The notes: generated by a model not told the origin, from the letters alone. A DNA stretch of 64,000 nt from Streptomyces rugosispiralis (GCF_024505145.1 NZ_JANIAA010000002.1:124001-188000), one strand, 5' to 3'. Shown: positions 7,658 through 16,871, counted from the first letter of the stretch. A program made the numbers and translations.

Positions 7658-10600
7658 TCAGGGGCTCCACCAGACCCAGGACATCTCGGCCTTGCGGCGG
7701 CACGCGCGGGCTCTGTCCGGCTGCCCCAGTTGCTCCAGCGCCTGGCCCAGCACACTCAGGATCGACCCGCGGCGCCACTTGTTGCCGATGGAGCCGAGCG
7801 CCAGTGCCTGCTCGGCATGGGTGGCCGCCTCGGCCGGGTGGTTCGACGCGAGGTACACCTCGGCCAGCCGGGCATGGGTGGAACCCTCCCAGAGCCGTTG
7901 CCGGTTGTCGCGGAAGGTGCTGAGCGCCGCCAGCAGTTCGCGCACCGCCGCGGCATGCCGTCCTGCCCGGTGCAGGGCGATTCCCAGGGCGAGTTGGCCG
8001 TTGGCGATGCGCCAGGTGCTGCCCAGGCTCCGCCGGAGGTCGACGCCCTGCGTGGCGAGGTCGACGGCGCTGTCGGCCCGGCCGGTGGCGGCGTGTACAC
8101 GGGAGAGATTGGACAACACACTGGCCACGCAGGCGAGGTTGCCGTCGGCCCGGAAGCCGCGCAGTGCCTCGCGCAGGTGTGTTTCCGCGTCGTCGTAACG
8201 CTGCTGGTAGATCGCTACGACGCCACGTACGTTCAACGCGTGGCAGGCGGTGGTCGGGTCTCCCGCGGCGGTCGCGAGCAGGCCCGCGCGGCGGGCCTCG
8301 TCGTCGGCCTGCTGCTGGCCCCTGGTGACGGGGAACATCCCCGCCAGCGCCAGGCGGGCCCGGCCCTCCGCGGCCGTGTCCCCGGCGATGTGGGCGGCAT
8401 TGCCCACCGAGCGGGCCGCCGCCTCGTACTGCAGGTAGTGCGTACCGGACTCGACCAGGTCCCGGGTGACCAGAAGGAGGTCCGCCGCGCGGCGAACGGC
8501 GCCGCTCTCCGGGGACTTCGCGCCCTGCTGGGCACAGGTGAGGAGGCAGTCCGCCTCGCTGAGGAGCCAGTCCAGCGCGGTGCGGCCGTCCGGGAAGTCC
8601 TGCCCGGAGTGGTCGGTGGAGATCAGGTGGTCGACGAGCCGGTCTCCCGGCCGTCCCATCGCGTACACGCGTGCCGCCGAGGCCACATAGAAGTCCCGCA
8701 TGCGCGACATCGCGGCCGCTCGGCCCGACGGCGGTTCATCCCGCTCGGCGCAGTCGCGCGCGTAGATGCGAACGAGGTCGTGGTAGCGGTAGCGGCCGGG
8801 CTCGGGCGAATGCAGCAGGCTGGTGTCGACGAGTGACTCGAGTAATCGATCGGCCTCTTGCGTGGTGACACCGAGGATGGCGGTGGCCGCGGCCGATGAG
8901 ATGTCCGGTCCATAGGTGAGCGCGAGCAGCCGGAACGCCCGTGCCTGGGAGGCTCCCAGCTGTGTGTAGCCGAACTCGAAGCTGGTCCGGACGGCCAGGT
9001 CCCCGGCCCGCAGTTCGTGCAGGCGGCGGTGGGCGTCGGCCAGGCGGTCGGTCAGGTTGCGCACGGTCCAGGCGGGGCGGGTCGTCAGCCGGGCGGCGGC
9101 GATCCTGATGGCCAGGGGCAGATATCCGCAGGCCGCGATGGCCTTGCGGCAGGCGTGGGGCTCGGCCGCCGCCCGCTCGTCGCCGATGATGCGGGTGAAC
9201 AGGGCCAGCGCCTCCGGCTGGTCCATGGTGCTGAGGTCGACCACGCGGGCGCCGTCGAGCCCGGTCATCGGGGTGCGGCTGGTGATCAGCGCGGCGCAGC
9301 TCGGAGAGCCGGGCAGCAGCGGGCGCACCTGCGCCGTGTCGTGGGCGTTGTCCAGCAGGACCAGCACCCGGCGGTCGGCCAGGACCGAGCGGTACAGCGC
9401 CGCCCGCTCGGCCAACCCCTCCGGGATCTCCGCGGGCCGGGTGCCCAGCGCACGGAGGAAGGTGCCCAGTACGGCTGCGGGATCGGCGGGCTGGGCGTTG
9501 TGGCCGATGAGATCGACGAACAGTTGCCCGTCGGGGAACCGCTCCCGGACCGCCTGGGCCACGTACACGGCCAGGGCCGTCTTGCCCACCCCGCCGAGTC
9601 CCTGCACCACGGAGATCGCCATCACCGTCCCCTGGGTGAGCCGCAGCCGGTTCCGCAAGGTGTCCATGACGGCGGCGCGTCCGGTGAAGTCGGCCAGTTT
9701 CGCCGGGAGTTGGGCCGGACGTGGCGCGGGTGTGGCCGTGGGCGCCGCCCTGGTCCCGGCCGGGAGCCTTCGTGGCCCGGCGAGTGTGGGGTCGGCGCGC
9801 AGGATGCGCTGATGGAGCCGGGCGAGCTCGGCGCTGGGGGCCACGCCCAGTTCCTCGGCCAGGAGACGGCGGGTGTCGGTGTACACACCCAGCGCCTCCG
9901 CCTGTCGGCCGCCGCGGTAGAGCGCCGTCATCAGCAGGGTGCGCAGCCGCTCCCGCAGCGGGTGCTCCGCGGTCAGCGCGGTCAGCTCCGACACCGCGTC
10001 GGCGTGCAGGCCCAGTTCCAGGTCGAGTTCGAGGCGCGCCTCCAGCAGGGACAGGCGCCTCTGCTCCAGACGGGCCCGCTGGGCCTCGGCGTACGGGCCG
10101 GGCACTCCGGCCAGTGGCTGCCCCTCCCACAGCTCCACCGCCATGTGCAGCAGCCTCCGCGCCCCGGTCAACTCCCCTTCCGCCCTCGCGCGTTTCGCTC
10201 GTGCCTCGTAGTCCTCGCACACCGCGAGGTCCAGTGCTCCGGGCCGTATCCGCAGTGCGTACCCTCCCGCCTCCGACACCAGTACGCCGGGCCCCAGCGC
10301 TCGGCGAAGACGGAAGGCGTGGGTGCGTAAGCTGGCGATCGCCCGAGGTGGCGGGGTGTCGCCCCACACCCCGTCGACCAGTTCGCTCGCGGTGGCGGTG
10401 CGTCCCCGCAGCAGGAGCACACACAGTACGGCGCGCTCCAGCGGCCGGAGGACCGGGAGCGCGTGCTGGTCACGCCAGACGCGAACGGGCCCCAGTACGG
10501 CGAACCGCGGCGCCGAGCCCGTGCCACCCGAGGCCGATGGGCCACGGTCCCGCCGGGGGAGGGGGAAACCGAGGTGTTCCAGCGAGACGCCGAACATGTC

Positions 10601-10798
10601 CTCGAGCACCCGGCGGCCCGACGGCCCCGGGTACGGCGGATCGGGCTCACACCATCGGTGGAATTGCCGGGCCGTCACCTGCTCCGGCTCTCCCAGCCGG
10701 GCGGCGACATTGGCGTAGACCGCGAGAAACACCGCGGGGTGACTCCACTGACGCTCTTCGCACAGCCGCGCGAATACGGTTTGCCCCAATGCCGCCAC
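7658..10798 (-). CDS. SARP-family regulator with NB-ARC and TPR domains (AfsR-like)
   Basis: A giant regulator, about 1046 aa from GTG 10798 (1079 aa if TTG 10897 is used; neither has a strong Shine-Dalgarno). In order: an XRE-like N-terminal segment common in streptomycetes (VFARLCEERQWSHP ... QFHRWCEPDPPYPGPSGRRVLEDMFG); the OmpR-like winged helix and BTA domain of SARPs (PRFAVLGPVRVWRD onward); an NB-ARC ATPase with P-loop GLGGVGKTALA and Walker B VLVLLDNAHD; and C-terminal TPR repeats rich in ALA/HLREAL motifs. SARPs bind 7-nt direct repeats and activate antibiotic genes; the NB-ARC/TPR part makes activation ATP- and signal-dependent. Its target is not evident locally. The extra N-terminal helix-turn-helix-like segment is unusual for AfsR. 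Confidence 0.9.
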   Translation of the reverse strand: MAALGQTVFARLCEERQWSHPAVFLAVYANVAARLGEPEQVTARQFHRWCEPDPPYPGPSGRRVLEDMFGVSLEHLGFPLPRRDRGPSASGGTGSAPRFAVLGPVRVWRDQHALPVLRPLERAVLCVLLLRGRTATASELVDGVWGDTPPPRAIASLRTHAFRLRRALGPGVLVSEAGGYALRIRPGALDLAVCEDYEARAKRARAEGELTGARRLLHMAVELWEGQPLAGVPGPYAEAQRARLEQRRLSLLEARLELDLELGLHADAVSELTALTAEHPLRERLRTLLMTALYRGGRQAEALGVYTDTRRLLAEELGVAPSAELARLHQRILRADPTLAGPRRLPAGTRAAPTATPAPRPAQLPAKLADFTGRAAVMDTLRNRLRLTQGTVMAISVVQGLGGVGKTALAVYVAQAVRERFPDGQLFVDLIGHNAQPADPAAVLGTFLRALGTRPAEIPEGLAERAALYRSVLADRRVLVLLDNAHDTAQVRPLLPGSPSCAALITSRTPMTGLDGARVVDLSTMDQPEALALFTRIIGDERAAAEPHACRKAIAACGYLPLAIRIAAARLTTRPAWTVRNLTDRLADAHRRLHELRAGDLAVRTSFEFGYTQLGASQARAFRLLALTYGPDISSAAATAILGVTTQEADRLLESLVDTSLLHSPEPGRYRYHDLVRIYARDCAERDEPPSGRAAAMSRMRDFYVASAARVYAMGRPGDRLVDHLISTDHSGQDFPDGRTALDWLLSEADCLLTCAQQGAKSPESGAVRRAADLLLVTRDLVESGTHYLQYEAAARSVGNAAHIAGDTAAEGRARLALAGMFPVTRGQQQADDEARRAGLLATAAGDPTTACHALNVRGVVAIYQQRYDDAETHLREALRGFRADGNLACVASVLSNLSRVHAATGRADSAVDLATQGVDLRRSLGSTWRIANGQLALGIALHRAGRHAAAVRELLAALSTFRDNRQRLWEGSTHARLAEVYLASNHPAEAATHAEQALALGSIGNKWRRGSILSVLGQALEQLGQPDRARACRRKAEMSWVWWSP

Positions 10799-10989
10799 GC
10801 CCCGGTGCCGCCGATTTCGTTCTGCCGGACCCTCGAAAACACCGTAGTCCCAGGCCGAAGCAGTCGCAGCACACAATCGGCCTAAAGTCTGATGCAAAAC
10901 TCCCGCACGCCTGGGGAATTTCGCAATCCGCTTGCACGCCTATTCGATCGACCGGTGATTCCGTGCATTTTTCTGCCTAGACTTCCGCC

Positions 10990-11520
10990 GTGAACGACAC
11001 CACTTACACCATACGGATCAGACCGGGCAATCCGGCCGACGCACCGGCGGTGCTGGACATGCTCGACGCCGCGGTGGTCTGGATGAACGATCGCGGCAAC
11101 ACCGAGCAGTGGGGCACGATGCCGTACTCGCGGCGGCCCGGCGGGGTGGCGCGGGTCGAGGGGTACCTCACCGAGAACGCCCCGTTCATCGCGGAGTTGA
11201 ACGGGGCGCCCGTCGGAGCCCTGGTGCTGGATTCCGGGCCCAGTCCGCGGATGCCGATCGCCCCGGCCGGTGAACCCGAGCGATATGTGCGGTTGCTGGT
11301 CTCCGACCGGCAGCACGCCGGCCGGGGCATCGGGGCGGCGCTGCTGGCCCACGCCGGGGAGGAAACCCGGCGGGCCGGGGTGGAGTTGCTCCGGGTCGAC
11401 TGCTGGGCGGGTGGCGGGGGCGAATTGGTCGCGTTCTACGAGCGCAACGGCTTCACTCCCACCGAGCGCTTCCTGTCCGGGGAGTGGCCGGGGCAGGTGT
11501 TGGCGCGGCGGGTCGACTGA
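10990..11520 (+). CDS. GNAT-family N-acetyltransferase
   Basis: A 176-aa cytosolic acetyltransferase starting at GTG 10990. Motif A for acetyl-CoA binding is seen as VRLLVSDRQHAGRGIGAALLAHA and motif B as ELVAFYERNGFTPTERF. Such proteins acetylate amines of small molecules or protein N-termini; the substrate is not indicated. It is divergent from the large SARP gene across a 90-190 nt AT-richer gap and ends at a hairpin (11528-11556) shared with the converging VOC remnant. Confidence 0.9.
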   Translation: MNDTTYTIRIRPGNPADAPAVLDMLDAAVVWMNDRGNTEQWGTMPYSRRPGGVARVEGYLTENAPFIAELNGAPVGALVLDSGPSPRMPIAPAGEPERYVRLLVSDRQHAGRGIGAALLAHAGEETRRAGVELLRVDCWAGGGGELVAFYERNGFTPTERFLSGEWPGQVLARRVD

Positions 11521-11527
11521 TGTGTGC

Positions 11528-11556
11528 GGGGCGCCGCCCCATACGGTCGGCGCCCC
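11528..11556. terminator. bidirectional hairpin between converging genes
   Basis: GGGGCGCCG (11528-11536) pairs perfectly with CGGCGCCCC (11548-11556) across an 11-nt loop. It lies between the stop of the acetyltransferase (11520) and the stop of the VOC gene (11564), and so can terminate both. Confidence 0.7.
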
Positions 11557-11563
11557 GGCCCCG

Positions 11564-11937
11564 TTACTCGCCGTCCGCTTCGGCGGCCGGGCGGGGGCCG
11601 CCGAAACCGTGGGCGGAGAGGTCGAACCAGTTGCCCTCCGGGTCGATGGCCCGGTACTCCGCGAACGGGCGGTTGGTGAAGCGCTCCGCGGGCTCATCGG
11701 CGCCCGAGGCGACCAGGGCGGCGGATATCCCGGACGTGTCGGCCACGTGGAAACCGAAGTGGTTCATGCCGGGCGGGGTGTCGCCGTCGAGTCGATGCTT
11801 GATCAGCGCGAGGGTGAGATACCCGTCGGAGAGGAAGCAACTGCCATCGGGATCCCGGTGGAAGAGTTCCATGTCGAAGATTCCGCTGTAGAACTCGGCC
11901 AGCTTCTCGGGGCCACGGGCGACAATGGCCAGATGGC
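11564..11937 (-). pseudogene. VOC (glyoxalase-fold) family protein, 5' end lost
   Basis: The reading frame encodes a nearly complete VOC domain: RHLAIVARGPEKLAEFYSG, then MELFHRDPDGSCF, ALIKHRLDGD, NHFGFHVAD and EYRAIDPEGNWFDLS. The paired His/Glu metal ligands of the fold can be seen in these segments. However, the frame upstream of RHLAIV (about 11937) runs into out-of-frame sequence of the neighbouring JAMM-like gene, and no ATG/GTG stands at the normal position a few residues before. The only start in frame is ATG 11872, which would remove the first beta strand and helix. I therefore read it as a 5'-truncated gene joined to its neighbour. Confidence 0.65.
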
Positions 11938-11939
11938 GG

Positions 11940-12452
11940 GGGCGGCGCCCAGGCGGCGAGGGCGTGATACATGACGTCGCCGCGACGTTCCAGGTAGCAG
12001 ATGAGATTGACGGGCCAGCCCGTATTGCCGAAGACGTGCTGATCCATCGGGGTCGGGCGCTCGCTGAGGATGAGCCGGCGCTCCTCCGGCGGGCCGATGC
12101 GATGCCAGTCGGGGTGCATATGCACGGACCCCAGGATCTCCAGGCCGTCGGCCTCGGCCTCGCGCGAGGCTCTCAGCAGGTCGTGGGAGTCGATCCACCA
12201 GCCACGTGTCTCGTTCTCGTACGCCGGGCCGAAGAGCGGCACGATCGACTCGGTGAACTCACGGCGCGCGGCCGGGTCGGTGGTACGGGCATTGCGGCCG
12301 AACGCGACGCGCTCGACGGTCAATGTCGTCTGGTCCGCCGAACCCACGAGGAGGGCGAAGCACGGCAGCGGTGTTTCGGAGGTGATGCGCCGGTACTCAC
12401 CGACGGCCACCTCGAGGAATTCATCGAGCGCCTGATCCTCTACCAGGACCGT
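11940..12452 (-). pseudogene. JAMM/MPN-like metalloprotease-fold fragment, 3' end fused out of frame to the VOC gene
   Basis: The frame from about 12452 reads TVLVEDQALDEFLEVAVGEY and later EILGSVHMHPDWHRIGPPEE and RPTPMDQHVFGNTGWPVNLICYLER. HMHP followed by T-x-x-D resembles the JAMM zinc motif (HxHP...S/T-x-x-D), although with a longer spacer than usual. No ATG, GTG or TTG precedes TVLVED in frame; the first usable start is GTG 12410. The coding quality ends at about 11940 (YHALAAWAPPPP), exactly where the VOC frame begins in another phase. A deletion joining two genes would explain both defects. The JAMM assignment is tentative. Confidence 0.45.
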
Positions 12453-12552
12453 ACAACATTTACCTAAGTGCGACGCGCGTCCGGCGGCGGCGGACCGCAG
12501 CGGGGCGAGGTCACCGACGCCCCGGTCGGCGCATGAGGGGAGAGGCGCCCGA

Positions 12553-14082
12553 TCAGAGGAAGCTGACGCCCTGGGCGAGGGAGAGCTCGCTGGAGTAGTT
12601 GATGGTGTTGGTGGCCGAGCGCATATACGCCTTCCAGGCGTCGGAGCCGGACTCCCGGCCGCCACCGGTGTCCTTCTCGCCGCCGAAGGCACCGCCGATC
12701 TCGGCTCCGGAGGTGCCGATGTTGACGTTGGCGATACCGCAGTCGGAGCCCGCGGCGGACAGGAAGATCTCGGCTTCCCGCTGGTCGCGGGTGAAGATGC
12801 TGGACGACAGGCCCTGCGGGACGTCGTTGTGCAGCGCGATCGCCTCCTCGAGGGTGTCGTACGTGAGGACGTACAGGATCGGTGCGAAGGTCTCCTCCCG
12901 TACGACGTCGGTCTGTGCCTCGACGCGGACGAGGACCGGCTCGACATAGGCGGCCGCGGGGGCGGCCTCGGCCAGGCGCCGGTTGCCACCGGCCAGGACC
13001 TTGCCGCCCTGGGCCCGGACGCGGGCGAGGGCGCTGTTCATGGTGTCGAGGGCGGCGGGGGAGATGAGCGGGCCGACCAGCGTGGTGTCCTCGAACGGAC
13101 TGCCGACGGGGAGCTTGCCGTAGGCGGCGGTCAGCCGCTCGACGAGGGTGCCGGCGATGTCGCGGTGGACGATGAGGCGGCGCAGCGTCGTACAGCGCTG
13201 GCCCGCGGTGCCGGCCGCGGCGAAGACGATGCCCTGGACGGCGAGGTCGAGATCGGCGGACGGGGCCACGATCGCCGCGTTGTTGCCGCCGAGTTCCAGC
13301 AGGCTGCGGCCGAAGCGGGCGGCGACGCGGGGGCCGACCTCGCGGCCCATGCGGGTGGAGCCGGTGGCGCTGACGAGCGCGACGCGCGGATCGTCGACGA
13401 GCCTCTCGCCGACCGTACGGTCGCCGAGCAGGAGACGGTGTACGTCGCGGGGCGCGCCGACCTCGTGGGCGGCCCGGGCGAGCAGGTGGTCGCAGGCCAG
13501 GGAGATCAGCGGGGTGAGCTCCGAGGGCTTCCAGATCACGGTGTCGCCGCAGACGAGGGCGACGGCGGTGTTCCACGACCACACGGCGGCGGGGAAGTTG
13601 AAGGCGGAGATGACACCGACCACGCCGAGCGGGTGCCAGGTCTCGGCGAGACGGTGGCCGGGGCGTTCGGAGGCGATCGTGCGGCCGTACAGCTGCCGGG
13701 ACAGGCCGACCGCGAAGTCGCAGATGTCGATCATCTCCTGGATCTCGCCGAGCGCCTCGGAGCGGATCTTGCCCGCCTCGATGGTGACGAGGTCGGCCAG
13801 GCCGCTCTTGTGCTCGCGCAACAACTCACCGAGGCGGCGCACCAGTTCACCACGGCGCGGTGCGGGCGTGGTCCGCCAGGTGAGAAAGGCGGTACGGGAG
13901 GCCGCGATGGCCTCTTCGGTGTCGGCGTCGGTGGCGGCGGTCAGCCCGAAGAGGTTCTCGCCGGTGAGCGGTGTGCGGGCGGAGAAGTCGCCACCCTCGG
14001 CCACGTCGACGCCGATGGTGTCGAGGGCGGTACGGGCGCGGGCGCGCAGGTCGTCCGTGGTGGGCAGTGCGGTGCTGGTCAT
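12553..14082 (-). CDS. amaB: aldehyde dehydrogenase, probable L-2-aminoadipate 6-semialdehyde dehydrogenase
   Basis: A 509-aa NAD-dependent aldehyde dehydrogenase of the ALDH7 (antiquitin/AmaB) type. The start is ATG 14082 with GGAGG 6-10 nt upstream; the longer open frame is a shadow of the neighbouring gene. Visible features are FNFPAAVWSWNTA and WKPSELTP in the cofactor fold, LELGGNNA with the general-base Glu, GTAGQRCTTLRR with the catalytic Cys, and the ALDH7-type tail GGEKDTGGGRESGSDAWKAYMR. It oxidises 2-aminoadipate 6-semialdehyde to 2-aminoadipate in lysine/pipecolate catabolism. Its neighbours, an HglS-like dioxygenase and an amino-acid oxidase, support that substrate. It is the last gene of a three-gene operon. 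Confidence 0.88.
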   Translation of the reverse strand: MTSTALPTTDDLRARARTALDTIGVDVAEGGDFSARTPLTGENLFGLTAATDADTEEAIAASRTAFLTWRTTPAPRRGELVRRLGELLREHKSGLADLVTIEAGKIRSEALGEIQEMIDICDFAVGLSRQLYGRTIASERPGHRLAETWHPLGVVGVISAFNFPAAVWSWNTAVALVCGDTVIWKPSELTPLISLACDHLLARAAHEVGAPRDVHRLLLGDRTVGERLVDDPRVALVSATGSTRMGREVGPRVAARFGRSLLELGGNNAAIVAPSADLDLAVQGIVFAAAGTAGQRCTTLRRLIVHRDIAGTLVERLTAAYGKLPVGSPFEDTTLVGPLISPAALDTMNSALARVRAQGGKVLAGGNRRLAEAAPAAAYVEPVLVRVEAQTDVVREETFAPILYVLTYDTLEEAIALHNDVPQGLSSSIFTRDQREAEIFLSAAGSDCGIANVNIGTSGAEIGGAFGGEKDTGGGRESGSDAWKAYMRSATNTINYSSELSLAQGVSFL

Positions 14083-14098
14083 GGCGGTCCTCCGGGGG

Positions 14099-15496
14099 TC
14101 AGCTGAGGGTTTCGGCGAGGCCCAGCTCATGGGCGACGTGTGCGAGGGAGTCGTTCCGCTGCCGCGCGTAGAGGGCGAAGGGGTCCAGCACATCGCGGCC
14201 GATGGCGCCGGAGAGCCAGTCCGCGTCGTACGCCGTGCCCTGCTGATCGCTGTGGCGGGTGCCCTCGCCGCTGAGGTTGGACTGGAAGATCCCGGCGGCG
14301 GAGCGGGGCAGGAAGTCCTCGTAGACGATGGGCTCGGCGTGTACCCAGCCCTGCCGCAGCAGTTCGCCGAGGCCGGTGGGCGGACGGCTGCCGTCGCGGG
14401 GCCGGTCGGGGTGGAGGTGGTAGGTGAAGTAGGCCAGCCCCTCGGCGGCGAGTTCCTGTTCGCTGCCGGGGAGGTGCCGCTCCCACACATCGCGCGCGAT
14501 CTCACCCCGGGACGCCGAGGGGTTCTGGGACATCCGCTCGTCCACGCGGCCGAGGAGTTCTTCGTAGCGGGCGCGGCCCTCGCGGGTGAGGGCGATGCCG
14601 CGGGCCTCGACCTCGCCGAAACGGACCCTCAGAGCACCGCTGATGACAGCGCCGTCCGGGGTGCGCATGGCGCGGGGTTCGGCCAGGGCCCGGAAGGAGG
14701 TCTGCCGCAGCAGCACATCGGGGCCCTTCCAGGCCGGCGGGCCCTGGATGGTGTCGATCATCTCGATACCGCGGTCGGTCATGCGCCGGTACAGCTCGTC
14801 GATGTCGAGGACGCGCGGGGTGAGGTGGTTGATATGGGTGCTGCGCACGCCGCCGATGTCGGCGGCCACGGCGGAGATCCGCTCCAGGGTCTCGTACCAG
14901 CTCTTGTCGACCGGCTCGGCGGACAGCTCGAATGCCCGCACGGCGAGGTGGAGGAACCGCTCGGCCTCCTCCTGGGGCAGCTCCCGCCCGGCGGTGGCAC
15001 GGTCGGCCAGGGCGAGCAGCTCGGGGGGAAACAGCTCGCGGTCCGCGAGGAAGGCTTCCAGCCGCGAGCGCAGCCCGGCGTCGAAGAAACGGGGGTCGCC
15101 CGGGGTGAGCATGGAGGTGAACACCCGGAAGGGATTGCGCGCCAGTTCCGCGCCGTCCACCGGCCGGAAGGCGGTGGAGACGACGGGGACGGCGCTGGCC
15201 GCGGCCTCCCGCAGGTCGTAGAAGCCCACCGGGTGCATGCCGAGGGCGCCGAAGATCCGGGCCACTTGCCCCAGCTCCCGTGGCGTGCCGACACGGATGG
15301 CGCCGTGGCGCTCGGCGGTCACCCGGCCGATGGACCCCAGGCGTTCGGCGTCGGCTCCCCGCGCACGCAGGACGTCCTCGTTGACCTCGCGCGAGACGTC
15401 CACGAGCGTGGTGTAGGCGGGAACCTCCTGCCCGTACATCTCCGACAGCCGCGCCGCGAACGCGGCCCTGAGCTGCCACTGACTGAGCGTTGACAT
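14099..15496 (-). CDS. hglS: 2-oxoadipate dioxygenase/decarboxylase (HglS, DUF1338 family)
   Basis: A 465-aa non-haem iron enzyme of the DUF1338 family. Metal-binding and substrate motifs are visible as HPVGFYDLREA, THINHLTPRVLD and a late YEDFLPRSAAGIFQSNL. The family converts 2-oxoadipate and O2 to 2-hydroxyglutarate and CO2, a step first assigned in Pseudomonas putida D-lysine catabolism. It is placed between the semialdehyde dehydrogenase (16 nt gap) and the FAD oxidase (29 nt gap), which is the expected pathway order apart from a 2-aminoadipate aminotransferase that must be coded elsewhere. ATG 15496 is preceded by an AAAGG-like site. Confidence 0.9.
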   Translation of the reverse strand: MSTLSQWQLRAAFAARLSEMYGQEVPAYTTLVDVSREVNEDVLRARGADAERLGSIGRVTAERHGAIRVGTPRELGQVARIFGALGMHPVGFYDLREAAASAVPVVSTAFRPVDGAELARNPFRVFTSMLTPGDPRFFDAGLRSRLEAFLADRELFPPELLALADRATAGRELPQEEAERFLHLAVRAFELSAEPVDKSWYETLERISAVAADIGGVRSTHINHLTPRVLDIDELYRRMTDRGIEMIDTIQGPPAWKGPDVLLRQTSFRALAEPRAMRTPDGAVISGALRVRFGEVEARGIALTREGRARYEELLGRVDERMSQNPSASRGEIARDVWERHLPGSEQELAAEGLAYFTYHLHPDRPRDGSRPPTGLGELLRQGWVHAEPIVYEDFLPRSAAGIFQSNLSGEGTRHSDQQGTAYDADWLSGAIGRDVLDPFALYARQRNDSLAHVAHELGLAETLS

Positions 15497-15525
15497 GGTT
15501 CGGCCTTTCGATCGGGATTCACGGT

Positions 15526-16698
15526 TCACACCACGTGTGCTTCGGGGCGTATATCGGCGCCGTGGCGGAACCGGTCGGCGCTGAGCGGGGAGATGTCGGT
15601 GAACGGCGCACGCTCCAGGTACAGATCGCGCACGGCCTCGCCTACCGCGGGCGCCTGGAGGAAGCCGTGGCCGGAAAACCCGGCCGCGTAGAGGAAGTTG
15701 GGCAGCTCCGTGGAGCGGCCGATCAGCGCGTTGCGGTCCGGTGTGACCTCGTACAGACCGGCCCATCCGCCGACGGTCTCCATACCGGCCAGGGCCGGGG
15801 CGCGGTGGCGGGCGACGGTGCGGAACAGCTCCAGCCACTCCGGGGTCCAGGTGGTGTCGAAGCCGTCCTCCTGGTCCGGGTCGGCCAGCCCGAGCAGCAG
15901 ACCGTCGTCGCTGTTGTGGAAGTAGGCGGTCGAGGAGAAGTCGATGGTGAACGGGATGCGCGGGGCGGACGGTGTGATCGGCGCGGTGAACGCCAGCTGC
16001 CGCTTCACCGGCCGGACCGGGAGGTCGACGCCGGCCATCTCCCCGATCCGCGCCGACCAGGCCCCCGCCGCGCAGATCACGGTGGAGCACGCGATGCGGC
16101 CGTGACTGGTGCGCACACCGACGACCCGGTCCCCGGCCGTGTCGAGGCCGGACACCGGGGTGTGGGTGGCGATGGTGACCCCGGCCCGGGCCGCCGCCCG
16201 CGCGTACCCCTGGACGACCAGCCCGGGGCGGGCGTGTCCGTCGGTGGGGGAGTACGCGGCGGCCACCAGGCCATCGGTGCTGAGATAGGGACACAGGCGC
16301 TGGGCCTCGTCGGGGCCGATCATGCGGCTCGGCACGCCCAGGCCGTTCTGGAGCCGGACCCCGGCCTCGAAGTCGCTCGCCTGCCGCGCGCTGTCGAGCA
16401 GGAAGAGGTAGCCGACGGTGTCGAGCCGGATGTCGGCGCCGGGCCGGTGGCGGAACTCCTGGTAGGCACGCAGGCTGCGGCCGCCCAGCTCGATATTGAG
16501 CGGATCCGAGAACTGGGCGCGTACGCCACCGATCGGCTTGCCCGAACTGCCGCGGCCGAGGTCGTCGCGCTCGACGACGACGATGTTCGTCACCCCGGCC
16601 TCGGCGAGGTGAAACGCGGTGCTCGCACCCATCACGCCACCACCGATGATCACGACTTCGGCGGAGGCGGGGACGGTGCGGAAGGCGGACGAGGACAA
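15526..16698 (-). CDS. FAD-dependent amine/amino-acid oxidase (DAO family), probable pipecolate oxidase
   Basis: A 390-aa flavoprotein of the D-amino-acid oxidase/sarcosine oxidase beta fold. The dinucleotide motif VVIIGGGVMGASTAFHLAEAG is at residues 15-35, the second FAD contact is GSSGKPIGGVRAQF, and the C-terminal flavin motif is GWAGLYEVTPDRNALIG followed by AGFSGHGFLQAPAVGE. Gene order suggests it oxidises L-pipecolate (or a related cyclic imino acid) to piperideine-6-carboxylate, which opens to 2-aminoadipate semialdehyde for the dehydrogenase downstream. The substrate is inferred; sarcosine or another secondary amine cannot be excluded. It is first in the operon and divergent from the LysR gene. 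Confidence 0.82.
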   Translation of the reverse strand: MSSSAFRTVPASAEVVIIGGGVMGASTAFHLAEAGVTNIVVVERDDLGRGSSGKPIGGVRAQFSDPLNIELGGRSLRAYQEFRHRPGADIRLDTVGYLFLLDSARQASDFEAGVRLQNGLGVPSRMIGPDEAQRLCPYLSTDGLVAAAYSPTDGHARPGLVVQGYARAAARAGVTIATHTPVSGLDTAGDRVVGVRTSHGRIACSTVICAAGAWSARIGEMAGVDLPVRPVKRQLAFTAPITPSAPRIPFTIDFSSTAYFHNSDDGLLLGLADPDQEDGFDTTWTPEWLELFRTVARHRAPALAGMETVGGWAGLYEVTPDRNALIGRSTELPNFLYAAGFSGHGFLQAPAVGEAVRDLYLERAPFTDISPLSADRFRHGADIRPEAHVV

Positions 16699-16822
16699 CA
16701 GGCCACTCCCTTCCAGGGGCCACCTCGCCGGACGAGGACGGGTCCATGCCCGGGGGCGGCAGGGCTGTCAGGACAGAGCGATGCCGATCAGCTATCTCTG
16801 CGTCATCGTGCAGCAGACCAAA

Positions 16823-16840
16823 CGTTGACGTCTATCAACG
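16823..16840. promoter_or_regulatory. palindromic LysR-type binding site
   Basis: CGTTGA-cgtcta-TCAACG is a perfect inverted repeat in the 173-nt gap between the FAD oxidase and LysR genes, and it contains the T-N11-A pattern of LysR sites. It lies about 30 nt before the LysR start. A wider dyad, CAGCAG at 16811 and CTGCTG at 16848, brackets it. Confidence 0.65.
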
Positions 16841-16871
16841 GTCCATGCTGCTGATCTTTTAGGATCCCTAT

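Noticed and set aside
12553..14505. A 650-aa reading of the aldehyde dehydrogenase
   Set aside because: The first 141 codons are antiphase to the HglS gene and not ALDH-like; ATG 14082 with GGAGG gives the family length.
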